A stretch of DNA of 64,000 bases from Cypionkella sp. (GCF_028290025.1 NZ_JAQGKQ010000051.1:21217-85216), one strand, 5' to 3'; shown: positions 1 through 8,960, counted from the first letter of the stretch. A program made the numbers and translations. Notes: generated by a model not told the origin, from the letters alone.

Positions 1-1129
1 CAAACACATTCAGCAAAGGCGCGCCGTTCTGGTCCAGCGACAGCACATAATCGCGGGTCGCAGCAGTGGCCGAACTTGCGCCGTCATTATAGAGCGGGCG
101 GACGCCGGAATAGGTCCAGACCACATCATCGCGGGTGACGGGTTTGGCGAAGTATTGGCTTGCGAAATCAAGCAGATAGTCACGTTCCTCATCGGTGCAA
201 TGCGCGTCACCGGGGGCGGATTGGTGATCTTTGTCAGTCGTGCCGATCAGGGTGAAATCTTGCTCATAGGGGATGGCGAAGATGATCCGGCCATCGCTGC
301 CTTGGAAGAAATAGCAGCGGTCGTGATCGTAAAGCTTGCGGGTGACAATGTGAGAGCCGCGCACCAGACGCACGCCTTCGCTCGAGTTAATCCGGGCGAC
401 GTTGCGGATGATATCCTCGACCCATGGGCCACCGGCATTGACCAAAGCGCGGGCGGTGTGGCTGGTTTGGCCCTGCGCGTCTTGCGTGGTGATCTGCCAC
501 AGATCGCCAGCCCGCGCGGCACTGATCACACGGGTGCGGGTGTGGATATTAGCCCCGCGCTGGGCGGCATCGCGGGCGTTCAGCGACACCAGTTTGGCGT
601 CCTCAATCCAGCAATCGGAGTATTCATAGGCATGGGCAAACCGCTTTTGCAAAGGCGCTCCGGCGGGGTCGGTTTTCAGATCGAGCGTGCGGGTGGCGGG
701 CAGGATTTTGCGGCCCCCGAGGGTGTCGTACATGAACAAACCAAGCCGGATCAGCCAAGCCGGTCTGCGGCCCTTCATCCACGGCATCAGCCGCGCCATC
801 AGCTTGCCGGTGGGGGTTTCGCCCTCAAACCGCATGTCGGGGTGGTAGGGCAAAACGAAGCGCATCGGCCACGAAATGTGCGGCATGGCGACCAGCAGGG
901 TTTCGCGCTCGTCAAGGGCTTCACGCACCAGACGGAACTCAAAATACTCCAGATAGCGCAGGCCACCGTGGAACAGTTTCGTGCTCGCCGAGGAGGTTGC
1001 CTGCGCCAGATCACCCTGTTCAGCCAGCGTCACCGACAAGCCGCGACCGACCGCATCGCGGGCAATGCCGCAGCCATTGATGCCGCCGCCGATGATGAAA
1101 AGATCGACCGTTTCCGGCCGCTGCTGCAT
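1..1129 (-). CDS. glpD: Glycerol-3-phosphate dehydrogenase, aerobic type (3' end outside window)
   Basis: Membrane-associated flavoenzyme that oxidises sn-glycerol 3-phosphate to dihydroxyacetone phosphate and passes electrons to quinone. About 376 codons are present out of the roughly 500 usual for the family; the C-terminal part lies to the left of the window. The N-terminus carries the FAD dinucleotide-binding motif GGGINGCG at residues 14-21, followed by the family-typical SSASTKLFHGGLRYLE stretch (about residues 46-61). The start is the ATG at 1127-1129, with a GGAG about 13 bases upstream. It is divergent from a DeoR-family regulator and shares a 271-bp intergenic region that holds an inverted repeat. 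Control by that regulator is inferred from the arrangement. Confidence 0.93.
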   Translation of the reverse strand, partial: MQQRPETVDLFIIGGGINGCGIARDAVGRGLSVTLAEQGDLAQATSSASTKLFHGGLRYLEYFEFRLVREALDERETLLVAMPHISWPMRFVLPYHPDMRFEGETPTGKLMARLMPWMKGRRPAWLIRLGLFMYDTLGGRKILPATRTLDLKTDPAGAPLQKRFAHAYEYSDCWIEDAKLVSLNARDAAQRGANIHTRTRVISAARAGDLWQITTQDAQGQTSHTARALVNAGGPWVEDIIRNVARINSSEGVRLVRGSHIVTRKLYDHDRCYFFQGSDGRIIFAIPYEQDFTLIGTTDKDHQSAPGDAHCTDEERDYLLDFASQYFAKPVTRDDVVWTYSGVRPLYNDGASSATAATRDYVLSLDQNGAPLLNVF

Positions 1130-1200
1130 GGTCAAGCTTAGGTCTCCTCCCCTAGCGAGGCAAAGGCTGAAGCAATCGCCGGGGCCGGTCAACTATTATT

Positions 1201-1231
1201 TTCGCTTTTGTGCGAATTGAAATAAAGCGAA
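1201..1231. promoter_or_regulatory. Inverted repeat, candidate GlpR operator
   Basis: TTCGCTTT at 1201-1208 faces AAAGCGAA at 1224-1231, a perfect 8-bp inverted repeat with a 15-base spacer. A further GCGAA lies at 1212-1216 inside the spacer. The site is in the divergent glpD/glpR intergenic region, about 70 bp upstream of glpD and 170 bp upstream of the regulator. DeoR-family GlpR proteins bind TTCG-containing repeats, so an operator is a reasonable reading, but binding is not shown. Confidence 0.55.
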
Positions 1232-1400
1232 CATTTCTCGCGGATTGATTGCGCTAACCCTGTTGATTTACCTGCGATATCCCCCAAACCGCGCAAATTC
1301 GCGCTGCGCTGCGGCGTCAAGTTTTACCGCGATGCGGCGAAGTTTCGGCCTTGAACCGTGTTACAAACTAGCCGAAAGATGCGGCTTATCCCGGCGTTAC

Positions 1401-2177
1401 ATGCGAAAGGAAGCCGCCTTGGCCTTAAGCTTTCGGCAGACTGAGATTGTCGAAATTGCCCGCGCCGATGGCCGCGTGGTGGTTGAAGATTTGGCGCAAC
1501 GCTTCGATGTGACCTTGCAGACCATCCGGCGCGATTTGACCGAACTCGCCGATTCTGGCCTGCTCGACCGGGTGCATGGCGGGGCGGTGCCGCGCACGGG
1601 CGTGACCAATCTGGGCTATGACGAGCGCCGGGTGATGAACGAGGCCGCGAAGGCTGCGATTGCCAAAGCCTGTGCGGCGGCGATCCCGGATAATTGCTCG
1701 ATCATCATCAATCTGGGCACCACGACCGAGGCTGTCGCGCGTGAGTTGCTGCAACATCGCAACATCACGGTGATCACCAATAACATGAACGTCGCCAATA
1801 TCTTAGTGGCCAATCCCAGTTGCGATATCATGGTGGCGGGCGGTGCGTTCCGGCGATCAGACGGCGGTTTGGTGGGCGAATTGACCACGCAATTCTTTGA
1901 GCAGTTCAAGGTCGATTACGCGATCATCGGCAGCTCGGCTTTAGACGGCGACGGCGATTTGCTCGACTTCGATCTGGCCGAGGTGCGGGTGTCTAAAACC
2001 ATCATTCGGCAAGCGCGGCGGGTGTTTCTGGTTTGCGATCATTCCAAACTCGGGCGCTCTGCTCCGGCGCGCTTGGCGTCGTTGAGTGAGATCAGCGAAG
2101 TGTTTACCGATCAGCTTTTCCCGGAGGATTTGGCGCAGCGATGCGATGCGTGGGGCACCAAAATCAACTGCTGTTAG
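1401..2177 (+). CDS. glpR: DeoR-family transcriptional regulator, probable glycerol-3-phosphate regulator
   Basis: A 258-residue DeoR-type repressor: an N-terminal winged helix-turn-helix around residues 20-65 (with the typical VEDLAQRF and QTIRRDL segments) and a C-terminal DeoR sensor domain with the phosphate-binding-like GTTTEAVA stretch. DeoR proteins release DNA on binding a sugar phosphate; next to glpD the likely effector is glycerol 3-phosphate. The start is uncertain. The ATG at 1401 has no obvious ribosome site, whereas the TTG at 1419 has AAAGGAAG six bases upstream and would give LALSFRQTEIVE, close to the usual start of the family. An upstream open frame to 1245 is unlikely to be translated. 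Divergent from glpD. Confidence 0.85.
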   Translation: MRKEAALALSFRQTEIVEIARADGRVVVEDLAQRFDVTLQTIRRDLTELADSGLLDRVHGGAVPRTGVTNLGYDERRVMNEAAKAAIAKACAAAIPDNCSIIINLGTTTEAVARELLQHRNITVITNNMNVANILVANPSCDIMVAGGAFRRSDGGLVGELTTQFFEQFKVDYAIIGSSALDGDGDLLDFDLAEVRVSKTIIRQARRVFLVCDHSKLGRSAPARLASLSEISEVFTDQLFPEDLAQRCDAWGTKINCC

Positions 2178-2193
2178 GGCCAACCCGCAACAC

Positions 2194-3405
2194 TCACTGG
2201 TGCCGCAAAGCCTCAATCGGGTCTAGCCGTGCCGCCCTGCGTGCCGGGAAATAGCCGAACACCACGCCGACCAGCGCCGAAAACCCGAACGCCAGCGCCA
2301 CCACCGCCCCCGATGGCGCGAACGGGATCGCCATGAAAACCGAGCCGCCATAGGCAAGCGCCAGCCCGACGCCGATGCCAACCGCACCACCTAACAGCGA
2401 CAGCACCACGGCTTCGACCAAAAACTGCATCAGCACTTGGCCCGCACTCGCCCCCACCGCCAGTCGTATACCGATTTCGCGGGTGCGTTCGGTGACCGAC
2501 ACCAGCATGATGTTCATAATGCCGATGCCGCCGACCAACAGGCTGACCGCCGCCACCGACGACAAAAGCCCGGTCAGCACCGCGTTGACGCCGCCGAGCA
2601 TATTCGCCAGTTCCTTCATATCGCTGACGCTGAAATTGTCGGTTTGGGTTAGCCCGATCCGCCGCCGCTCGCGCAGAACTTGGCTCACCGCCTTGATACC
2701 GTCCTCGGACGACACCGATTTGCGCAGCGCCACCGCGATGGAATCGACGTTGTTATTGCCCTCCAGCCGCCGCTGCACGGTTTTGGCGGGCATCAGCACC
2801 AGATCATCCTGATCCTGCCCGAAACTGCCCGCGCCGCGCGCCTGTAACACGCCGATCACCGGGCAGGCGACGTTTTTCACCCGAATGATCTGCCCGATGG
2901 GGTCAGAACGATCAAACAGCTTGCTCGCCACAGTTTGCCCGATGACGCAGACCGCCGAACCTGCGGTTTCCTCGTGCGGCTCAAAACTGCGACCCGCTGA
3001 CAGCGGCCAGTTCTGCACCCGCGTGTAGTCATTATTGGTGCCGTAAACTTGGGTCGCCGCGTTGGCATTGCCGAACACCACGGTCTGACCGGAGCTGACC
3101 ACCGGGGCGGCATAGCCCACTTCGGGCAATGTCGCCAAAACTTCGGCATCCTTCAAGCTAAAGCGCGGGGCCGCCGCGCCGCCACCGACAGGCGGGCCAA
3201 AGCCGCGCGTGCCGGGGCGCACCGTCAGCACATTGGTGCCCAAAGCCGAGACGCTGGCGTTGACTTGCGCCGATGACCCCTGCCCAATCGTCACCATCGC
3301 GATCACAGCAGCGACGCCAATCACCACGCCAAGCACGGTCAGAAACGTGCGCAATTTGTTGCGGATGATGGTGGTGAATGCGAGGGTTATGCTTTCCCAA
3401 AACAT
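2194..3405 (-). CDS. MacB-type ABC transporter permease (FtsX-like)
   Basis: A 403-residue inner-membrane permease of the MacB/LolCDE superfamily. It has one N-terminal membrane segment (about residues 18-40), a large periplasmic MacB core domain, and three C-terminal membrane segments in the FtsX domain, where the family hallmark ERTREIGIR precedes the second group of helices. Such mechanotransmission systems drive export or periplasmic remodelling without moving substrate through the bilayer. The start chosen (ATG 3403-3405) leaves one base after the ATPase stop. It ends a three-gene operon of adaptor, ATPase and permease. The substrate cannot be inferred; no TolC-type outer-membrane gene is adjacent. 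Confidence 0.9.
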   Translation of the reverse strand: MFWESITLAFTTIIRNKLRTFLTVLGVVIGVAAVIAMVTIGQGSSAQVNASVSALGTNVLTVRPGTRGFGPPVGGGAAAPRFSLKDAEVLATLPEVGYAAPVVSSGQTVVFGNANAATQVYGTNNDYTRVQNWPLSAGRSFEPHEETAGSAVCVIGQTVASKLFDRSDPIGQIIRVKNVACPVIGVLQARGAGSFGQDQDDLVLMPAKTVQRRLEGNNNVDSIAVALRKSVSSEDGIKAVSQVLRERRRIGLTQTDNFSVSDMKELANMLGGVNAVLTGLLSSVAAVSLLVGGIGIMNIMLVSVTERTREIGIRLAVGASAGQVLMQFLVEAVVLSLLGGAVGIGVGLALAYGGSVFMAIPFAPSGAVVALAFGFSALVGVVFGYFPARRAARLDPIEALRHQ

Positions 3406-3406
3406 C

Positions 3407-4138
3407 CTACGCGCTCCGTGAGATTGGCGCAGGCGTGGCCTCATCGCGGCTGAGTTTGCCATCGGTGAACACCAGCAGGCGTTGCGCATAGGCCGCGATG
3501 TCTTCCTCATGCGTCACCATCACAATGGTGATGCCGTCGCGGTTAAGCGCCTGCAAAAGCTGCATAATCTCATGGCTGCGGTGGCTGTCGAGGTTGCCCG
3601 TCGGCTCGTCGGCGAGGATCACCATCGGATCACTGGCAAGCGCCCGGGCAATCGCCACCCGCTGTTGCTGGCCACCGGAAAGCTGCGAGGGGTCGTGGTT
3701 CTCGCGGCCCTCTAGCCCGACCTTTTGCAACGCCAGCCGCGCACGGGCAACACGTTCCGATTTCGCCATGCCTTTGTAGATCAATGGCAATTCGACATTT
3801 TCCAGCGCCGATTGTCGGGCGAGCAGGTTGAAACCCTGAAACACAAAGCCCAAGCAATGCCTGCGCAGCAACGCGCGGCGGTCTTGGTCTAAATCCTGCA
3901 CCTCAACGCCCTGAAACAGATATTTCCCCGCCGAAGGCCGATCCAGACAGCCGATAATGTTCATCGCGGTAGATTTTCCAGACCCAGACGGCCCCATGAT
4001 GGCGACGAACTCACCGCGCTGGATGGTCATATCAACACCGTCGAGTGCGCGCACTTCCGCCTCGCCCGCACCATAACTGCGATGGATATTGGAGAACTGG
4101 ATAAGCGGCTGAACGGGGGCCAGACCGGAGCTTTGCAT
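3407..4138 (-). CDS. MacB-type ABC transporter ATPase
   Basis: A 243-residue ATPase of the MacB/LolD subfamily. Visible motifs are Walker A GPSGSGKS at 49-56, the Q-loop near 101, signature LSGGQQQR at 153-160, and Walker B ending in the catalytic Glu of VILADEPTG (about 173-181). It energises the permease encoded one base downstream. Its start codon overlaps the adaptor stop by one base (TGATG), so the three genes are translationally linked. In canonical MacB the ATPase and permease are fused; here they are separate, as in many alphaproteobacterial relatives. Confidence 0.93.
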   Translation of the reverse strand: MQSSGLAPVQPLIQFSNIHRSYGAGEAEVRALDGVDMTIQRGEFVAIMGPSGSGKSTAMNIIGCLDRPSAGKYLFQGVEVQDLDQDRRALLRRHCLGFVFQGFNLLARQSALENVELPLIYKGMAKSERVARARLALQKVGLEGRENHDPSQLSGGQQQRVAIARALASDPMVILADEPTGNLDSHRSHEIMQLLQALNRDGITIVMVTHEEDIAAYAQRLLVFTDGKLSRDEATPAPISRSA

Positions 4139-5382
4139 CAGCTGTTTCCGGCGGATTGATCAATGATCACCGCGTCGCCCTCAGCCAGATCGCCGCTCAC
4201 CACGGTATAGCGGCCATCGCTCGCGCCGATTTCCACAGCGATTTCAACCGGAACCTGCCCGCGCAGCAGCCAGATCGACTTGCCGCTGCCCAAAGCTGGC
4301 GTGCCGCGATTACCGCCGCGTGGCATGATCAGCCCGACCAAACCACCCGAGGCACCTCGCTCCTCTGCCGCGCGTGGCGGGGCATAACGCAAAGCCGCAT
4401 TCGGCACCATCAACGCGCCCGCAACCTGATCAACGGTGATCGCCGCCGTCGCCGTCATGCCGGGACGCAGCAGCCCATCCGGGTTGGCGACGGAAAGCAC
4501 CGCCTTATAGGTCACCACTTCATTCGTCGCTTCGGGCGCGAAACGCACTTGCGTAATCACCGCCGGAAAGCTGCGGCCCGGATAAGCATCGACGGTAAAT
4601 TCGCCCGGATCGTTGATTGAGACCTTGCCAATGTCAGCCTCATCAACGTCAACCAACAGCTCCATCCGCTCCAGATCTTCGGCGAGCTTGAACAGGGTTG
4701 GGGCCTCAAAATTAGCCGCGACGATCTGCCCAGCCTCGGCAGTGCGATCCAAAACCACGCCGTTGATCGGGCTGCGGATCACCGCTTTGGCAAGGTCCGC
4801 ACTCGCCAGCGCCAGATTTGCTTGCGCCAAAGTAAGATCGGCGCGGGCGATTTCGACCTGTGCCTGCGCGCGCTGATCCGTCGCCTCAAAACCAACCATA
4901 TCCTTGCGCGTCGCGACCCCGCGCGAGGCCAATTCTTGCTGCGTCGCCAAATTCGCCGCAGCCTCACGCGCGCTGGCCTCGGCCTGCGTCACCCGAGCTT
5001 TTGCTGAAGCAAGTTGCGCGCGTGCGTTATCGACCTGCGCTGAAAGTTTAGTGGCATCCAGCGTCGCGAGCACTTGGCCGACGCTAACCACATCGTTGTA
5101 ATCGACCATCACCGTCGCCAAAGTGCCCGACAGTTCCGACGACACCAACACTTCCGTGGTCGGCTGCACCGTGCCCGTCGCCGTCACCGTCACCACCAGA
5201 TCACCCTTGGCAACCGGCTCGGTGGTATAGCGCAGCACCGCAGGCGTGGCGGAAGCTGCGTTATAATACCAGCCAACCGCGCCGCCCAACGCCACCAACA
5301 ATAGAACCAGCCAAAGCCAACGCCGCCGTTTTGGCCGCGCTGCACCCAACATTCTGGCAATATCTTCGCTGCTTTGCGCCAT
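4138..5382 (-). CDS. HlyD/MacA-family periplasmic adaptor subunit
   Basis: A 414-residue membrane-fusion protein anchored by an N-terminal helix (about residues 20-42, after a basic RPKRRR stretch). It continues with a barrel-sandwich (lipoyl-like) half, a long Ala/Gln-rich alpha hairpin (about residues 100-190), a second half-barrel and beta-barrel domains. This is the MacA layout, connecting the inner-membrane ABC proteins to an outer-membrane channel. First gene of the adaptor-ATPase-permease operon. It follows uraH on the same strand after 114 bases, so cotranscription with purine catabolism is possible but not shown. The longer loop near residue 345 (GGLVGLIMPRGGNRG) is Gly-rich and unusual in composition. 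Confidence 0.88.
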   Translation of the reverse strand: MAQSSEDIARMLGAARPKRRRWLWLVLLLVALGGAVGWYYNAASATPAVLRYTTEPVAKGDLVVTVTATGTVQPTTEVLVSSELSGTLATVMVDYNDVVSVGQVLATLDATKLSAQVDNARAQLASAKARVTQAEASAREAAANLATQQELASRGVATRKDMVGFEATDQRAQAQVEIARADLTLAQANLALASADLAKAVIRSPINGVVLDRTAEAGQIVAANFEAPTLFKLAEDLERMELLVDVDEADIGKVSINDPGEFTVDAYPGRSFPAVITQVRFAPEATNEVVTYKAVLSVANPDGLLRPGMTATAAITVDQVAGALMVPNAALRYAPPRAAEERGASGGLVGLIMPRGGNRGTPALGSGKSIWLLRGQVPVEIAVEIGASDGRYTVVSGDLAEGDAVIIDQSAGNS

Positions 5383-5496
5383 CTGCCGCCAACTAACCCT
5401 TATTCAATCGCCTGAAGCTTATACGCCATCCCGCGCGCATTCCGTCGCCTCACCGCTGAGGGGGTGACGCTATGCCCACCCCGCAAGGCCGCCCGC

Positions 5497-5850
5497 TTAA
5501 CTGCCGCGATAGGTCGAATAGGCGAAGGGTGAGATCAGCAACGGCACATGGTAATGCCCCTCGGCATCCGCCACGCCAAACCGGATCGGGATTTCATCCA
5601 GAAACAACAAATCGCCCGCCGCCTGACCCGTGGCCATCAGATACTCGCCAGCGCAAAACACCAGCTCATACACCCCCGCCGTCAGCGCCGCCCCCTCCAG
5701 CATAGGCGCATCGGTGCGGCCATCGGCATTGGTCACGGTCTCGGCGATCTTAAGATGGCTCATCCCACTGATCCGATAGAGCGTAACCTTCACCCCAGCC
5801 GCAGGTTTGCCCTTTGCGGTATCCAGAACATGCGTGGTTAATTTGCCCAT
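5497..5850 (-). CDS. uraH: 5-hydroxyisourate hydrolase (transthyretin-related)
   Basis: Hydrolyses 5-hydroxyisourate to OHCU, the second step of urate breakdown. 117 residues, matching the family. The N-terminus [17 protein letters not shown] holds the first catalytic His, and the protein ends in the invariant YRGS tetrapeptide. The start at 5848-5850 is chosen because the family begins at this Met; the open frame extends 23 codons further upstream with no family-like sequence. Divergent from the fused allantoinase/OHCU decarboxylase gene, which performs the next two steps. Confidence 0.95.
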   Translation of the reverse strand: MGKLTTHVLDTAKGKPAAGVKVTLYRISGMSHLKIAETVTNADGRTDAPMLEGAALTAGVYELVFCAGEYLMATGQAAGDLLFLDEIPIRFGVADAEGHYHVPLLISPFAYSTYRGS

Positions 5851-6000
5851 ATCTGCCGCCCTATATCCGCGCCCAATCGCCACTCTAGCCAGCTTGCCCG
5901 CCCGCGTAGCCCGTGCCAAGCCGCAAAACTCCTTTCGTGATTATTTGATAAACCCAGCGTCGTTATTCGATATAGTCTGCGAACAAACGAGGAGAACCCC

Positions 6001-7416
6001 ATGTCCCGCTACCCCCGCGATTTTCGAGGCCACGGCCCAGACGCGCCCGATGCCGCCTGGCCGCAAGGCGCGAAAATCGCCGTATCGCTGGTGCTGAACT
6101 ACGAGGAGGGCGGCGAAAATAACATCCTGCACGGCGATGCCCAGTGTGAGGCGTTTCTTTCTGACATCGCTGGTGCCGCACCTTGGCCGGGTCAGCGCCA
6201 TTGGAACATGGAGTCGATCTACGATTATGGCGCGCGCGCGGGCTTCTGGCGGCTGCACCGGTTGTTCACCGGCATGGGCCTGCCAGTGACAATTTTCGGC
6301 GTCGCCACCGCTTTGGCGCGTAACCCCGAGCAAGTCGCCGCAATGAAATCCGCAGGCTGGGAAATCGCCAGCCACGGCCTGAAATGGGTCGATCACCGTG
6401 ACATGCCCATCGAGGAAGAACGCGCCCAGATCGCCGAGGCCATCCGCCTGCACACCGAAGTCGTAGGTGCGCCGCCGCGTGGTTGGTATACTGGTCGCTG
6501 TTCGGTCAACACGATTGATCTCACCGCTGAAACCGGCCAGTTCGACTGGATTTCCGACACCTACGACGACGATCTGCCTCATTGGCGCGAGGTAGGCGAG
6601 CGCGACCAACTGGTGATCCCCTACACGCTCGAAGCCAACGATATGCGCTTCGCCACAGCGCCGGGATACATCGAAGGCCAGCAGTTTTTCCAATACCTCA
6701 AAGACAGCTTCGACGTGCTTTATGCCGAGGGTCAGGCGGGCCACGCCAAGATGTTTTCCATTGGCCTGCACTGTCGCCTGATCGGTCGCCCCGGCAAAAT
6801 CGCCGGGCTAAAGCGGTTCCTAGAATATGCAAAATCGCACAAAGACGTGTGGTTTCCCAAGCGCATCGAAATCGCCGAGCATTGGGCAAAAACGCATCCG
6901 CACAAGCGGTTTGAGCGGCCTTCACAAATGGCGCGCGAACGCTTCGTCACCCGCTTTGGCAGCATTTTCGAACATTCACCTTGGATTGCCGACCGCGCCT
7001 TCGATCTGGAACTCGGGCCTGCGCATGACAGCGCCGCAGGCATACATAACGCCTTGGCGCGGATGTTTCGCTCGGCCACTCCCTCCGAGCGCATGGATGT
7101 TTTGAAAGCCCACCCCGACCTTGCAGGCAAACTCGCTGCAGCCAAAGCCCTGACGCCGGAGTCCACATTCGAGCAATCTGCGGCGGCACTAGACGCCCTT
7201 ACCGACGACGAGCGCAGCCAGTTTGAAAGCCTGAACACCGCCTATGTCGCCAAACACGGCTTCCCCTTCATCATCGCCGTGCGCGACAACACCAAAGCGA
7301 GCATCCTCGCAGCCTTTGCAGTACGCACTGCCGAAGATACCGCCACCGAATTTATCACCGCCTGCCAACAAGTTGAGCGTATCGCCGAACTGCGGCTAAA
7401 GGATATCCTGCCATGA
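6001..7416 (+). CDS. puuE: Bifunctional allantoinase (PuuE type) / OHCU decarboxylase
   Basis: A 471-residue fusion. Residues 1 to about 300 are a polysaccharide-deacetylase-fold allantoinase of the PuuE type (NYEEGGENN, the GWEIASHGLKW segment, CRLIGRPGK). Residues about 315-471 are an OHCU decarboxylase (UraD) with HPDLAGK at 371-377 and HGFPF at 419-423. UraD makes S-allantoin from OHCU and PuuE opens it to allantoate, so two consecutive steps sit in one chain, in the order PuuE-UraD. The ribosome site GAGGAG lies seven bases before the ATG. A TATAGT at 5971-5976 may be a -10 element, but no well-spaced -35 is evident. The stop overlaps the next gene by four bases. Confidence 0.95.
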   Translation: MSRYPRDFRGHGPDAPDAAWPQGAKIAVSLVLNYEEGGENNILHGDAQCEAFLSDIAGAAPWPGQRHWNMESIYDYGARAGFWRLHRLFTGMGLPVTIFGVATALARNPEQVAAMKSAGWEIASHGLKWVDHRDMPIEEERAQIAEAIRLHTEVVGAPPRGWYTGRCSVNTIDLTAETGQFDWISDTYDDDLPHWREVGERDQLVIPYTLEANDMRFATAPGYIEGQQFFQYLKDSFDVLYAEGQAGHAKMFSIGLHCRLIGRPGKIAGLKRFLEYAKSHKDVWFPKRIEIAEHWAKTHPHKRFERPSQMARERFVTRFGSIFEHSPWIADRAFDLELGPAHDSAAGIHNALARMFRSATPSERMDVLKAHPDLAGKLAAAKALTPESTFEQSAAALDALTDDERSQFESLNTAYVAKHGFPFIIAVRDNTKASILAAFAVRTAEDTATEFITACQQVERIAELRLKDILP

Positions 7417-8255
7417 CCAGCTATTACGCCCCGCCCGGCGGCCTGCCCGCGCAAACCACATTGATGACCGGGCGCGCGGTCTTCACCAACGCCTATGCCT
7501 TCATCCCAAAGGGCTGTTTTTCCGACATTCTAACCAGTTGCCTGCCGGGTTGGCGGCACACCAAACTCTGGCTGATCGCGCGGCCAATGTCGGGCTTTTC
7601 CGAAACCTTCAGCCAATATGTGATGGAAGTGGCCCCCGGCGGCGGCTCCGATGCGCCTGACCCTGAAACCGGCGCAGAACACTTCCTGTTCGTCACCGGC
7701 GGCCTGATCACTCTGACCATCGACGGCATGGGATACGAGCTAGACGCAGGCGGCTACGCGTTCATCCCGCCGGGTGCGAAATGGCGGTTGCTCGCCGAAG
7801 GCAACGCCCCAGCCCGCTTCCACTGGATACGCAAACTCTATGAACCCGCCCCCGGCGTGGAAATTCCCCCGGCCTTCGTGATCAACGAAAAAGACGTCGC
7901 CCTCAGCCTGATGCCCGACACCAATGGCGTCTGGGGCACCACGCGTTTCGTCGATCCAACCGACGTGCGCTACGACGCCCATGTCAACATCGTCACCTTC
8001 CAACCCGGCGGCGTGATCCCGTTTGAGGAAACTCATGTGATGGAGCACGGCCTCTATGTGCTTGAAGGCAAAGCCGTTTACAAACTGAACCAAGATTGGG
8101 TCGAGGTTGAAGCCGGCGATTTCATGTGGCTGCGCGCCTACTGCCCACAAGCCTGTTACGCAGCCGGCCCCGGCCCATTCCGCTATCTGCTTTATAAAGA
8201 CGTAAACCGCCACGCCAACCTGCGCGGCCCCGGCGGCTATCGCCCAACCCGCTAA
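7413..8255 (+). CDS. (S)-ureidoglycine aminohydrolase
   Basis: A 280-residue bicupin that removes ammonia from (S)-ureidoglycine to give (S)-ureidoglycolate, with Mn in the C-terminal cupin. Two cupin halves are visible: the first around GEHFLFVTGG and YAFIPPGAKW, the second with the metal-ligand pattern EETHVMEHGLYVLEGK. The ATG overlaps the upstream stop (ATGA), so it is coupled to the allantoinase fusion. The step that makes its substrate, allantoate amidohydrolase, is not encoded in the window. The symbol allE or ylbA is used for Escherichia coli homologues. Confidence 0.92.
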   Translation: MTSYYAPPGGLPAQTTLMTGRAVFTNAYAFIPKGCFSDILTSCLPGWRHTKLWLIARPMSGFSETFSQYVMEVAPGGGSDAPDPETGAEHFLFVTGGLITLTIDGMGYELDAGGYAFIPPGAKWRLLAEGNAPARFHWIRKLYEPAPGVEIPPAFVINEKDVALSLMPDTNGVWGTTRFVDPTDVRYDAHVNIVTFQPGGVIPFEETHVMEHGLYVLEGKAVYKLNQDWVEVEAGDFMWLRAYCPQACYAAGPGPFRYLLYKDVNRHANLRGPGGYRPTR

Positions 8256-8262
8256 ACCTACT

Positions 8263-8371
8263 TAAAACTTATCTAGAACTTGCTTCTTCTTGGCGAAAAT
8301 ACTCCACCCGGGTCTGGGGGTGTGAGACCCCCAGTTCGCCATCGACCAAAGCTCAGCACCCCGTAAGTTGC
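8263..8371. repeat. Intergenic repeat, first copy of a degenerate tandem pair, with GC hairpin
   Basis: Begins TAAAACTTATCT and is followed directly by a second copy 109 bases on that begins with the same 12 bases. It contains a GC hairpin, CTGGGGG at 8314-8320 with CCCCCAG at 8328-8334. The stretch CTTCTTGGCGAAAATACTCC (8284-8303) resembles elements at 50.5 and 58.5 kb. There is no T tract after the hairpin, so intrinsic termination is doubtful. Non-coding. Confidence 0.7.
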
Positions 8372-8470
8372 TAAAACTTATCTAAAATTGTCATCCTCTC
8401 TGCCCAACTATCCCACGGGGGTCCGGGGGTGTGAAACCCCCGGCTCAACATCAGCCCAAAGGACCACCAT
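8372..8470. repeat. Intergenic repeat, second copy, leading into the allA ribosome site
   Basis: Second copy of the tandem element, beginning TAAAACTTATCT at 8372. Its hairpin is CCGGGGG at 8423-8429 with CCCCCGG at 8437-8443. The spacing between start, hairpin and end matches the first copy, but many other bases differ, so the duplication is old or the unit is recombined. It ends at the AAAGGA ribosome site of ureidoglycolate lyase and therefore forms that gene's leader. Confidence 0.7.
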
Positions 8471-8957
8471 GCGTCAAATCCATCCCGAACCCCTAACTTC
8501 CGAAGCCTTCGCCCCCTTCGGCGACGTCGTAGAGGCAACCGGAGATTTCCGCCTGATCAACGACGGCCAATGCCAGCGCCACCACGACCGCGCCCACCTA
8601 GATTTCGCGCCCGAAACCGACCCGCAAAACCGCCCCGGCCTCTCGATCTTCAACGCCACACCGCGCGCCTTGCCCTACACGTTCGACCTGATCGAGCGTC
8701 ACCCCGAAGGCTCCCAAGCCTTCATCCCGATGACGCAAAACCCGTTCCTCGTGATCGTAGCTTCCAGCCCCAGCGAGAAACCCCGCGCCTTCCTTACCAA
8801 CGGCGCGCAAGCCATCAACCTGCACCGCGGCACCTGGCACGGCGTGCTTACCCCGCTGCAAGCCCCCGGCCTGTTCGCCGTAATCGACCGCATAGGCACC
8901 TCGGCCAACCTAGAAGAATACCGCTACCCGCAGCCATGGGTGGTGCAACAAGGTTAA
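8469..8957 (+). CDS. allA: Ureidoglycolate lyase
   Basis: Splits (S)-ureidoglycolate into glyoxylate and urea, the last step of the ureide pathway. A 162-residue cupin-like enzyme with the family features FNATPRALPYTFDLIERHPEGSQ, IPM at about 100 and LHRGTWHG near 121-128. The start at 8469 is fixed by AAAGGA six bases upstream and by the family N-terminus (RQIHPEPLT); the open frame to 8388 runs through the intergenic repeat. It lies 213 bases after the ureidoglycine aminohydrolase, separated by two hairpin repeats that may lower its expression relative to the upstream genes. Glyoxylate produced here could be used by the reductases at 22 and 33 kb. Confidence 0.93.
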   Translation: MRQIHPEPLTSEAFAPFGDVVEATGDFRLINDGQCQRHHDRAHLDFAPETDPQNRPGLSIFNATPRALPYTFDLIERHPEGSQAFIPMTQNPFLVIVASSPSEKPRAFLTNGAQAINLHRGTWHGVLTPLQAPGLFAVIDRIGTSANLEEYRYPQPWVVQQG

Positions 8958-8960
8958 CGC

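Noticed and set aside
155..1141. A 328-codon plus-strand frame over glpD
   Set aside because: The minus strand gives a clear GlpD with an FAD motif; the plus frame has no recognisable domain.
5945..5976. TTGATA and TATAGT considered as the puuE promoter
   Set aside because: The spacer is 20 bases, too long for a confident sigma-70 call; kept as a remark only.
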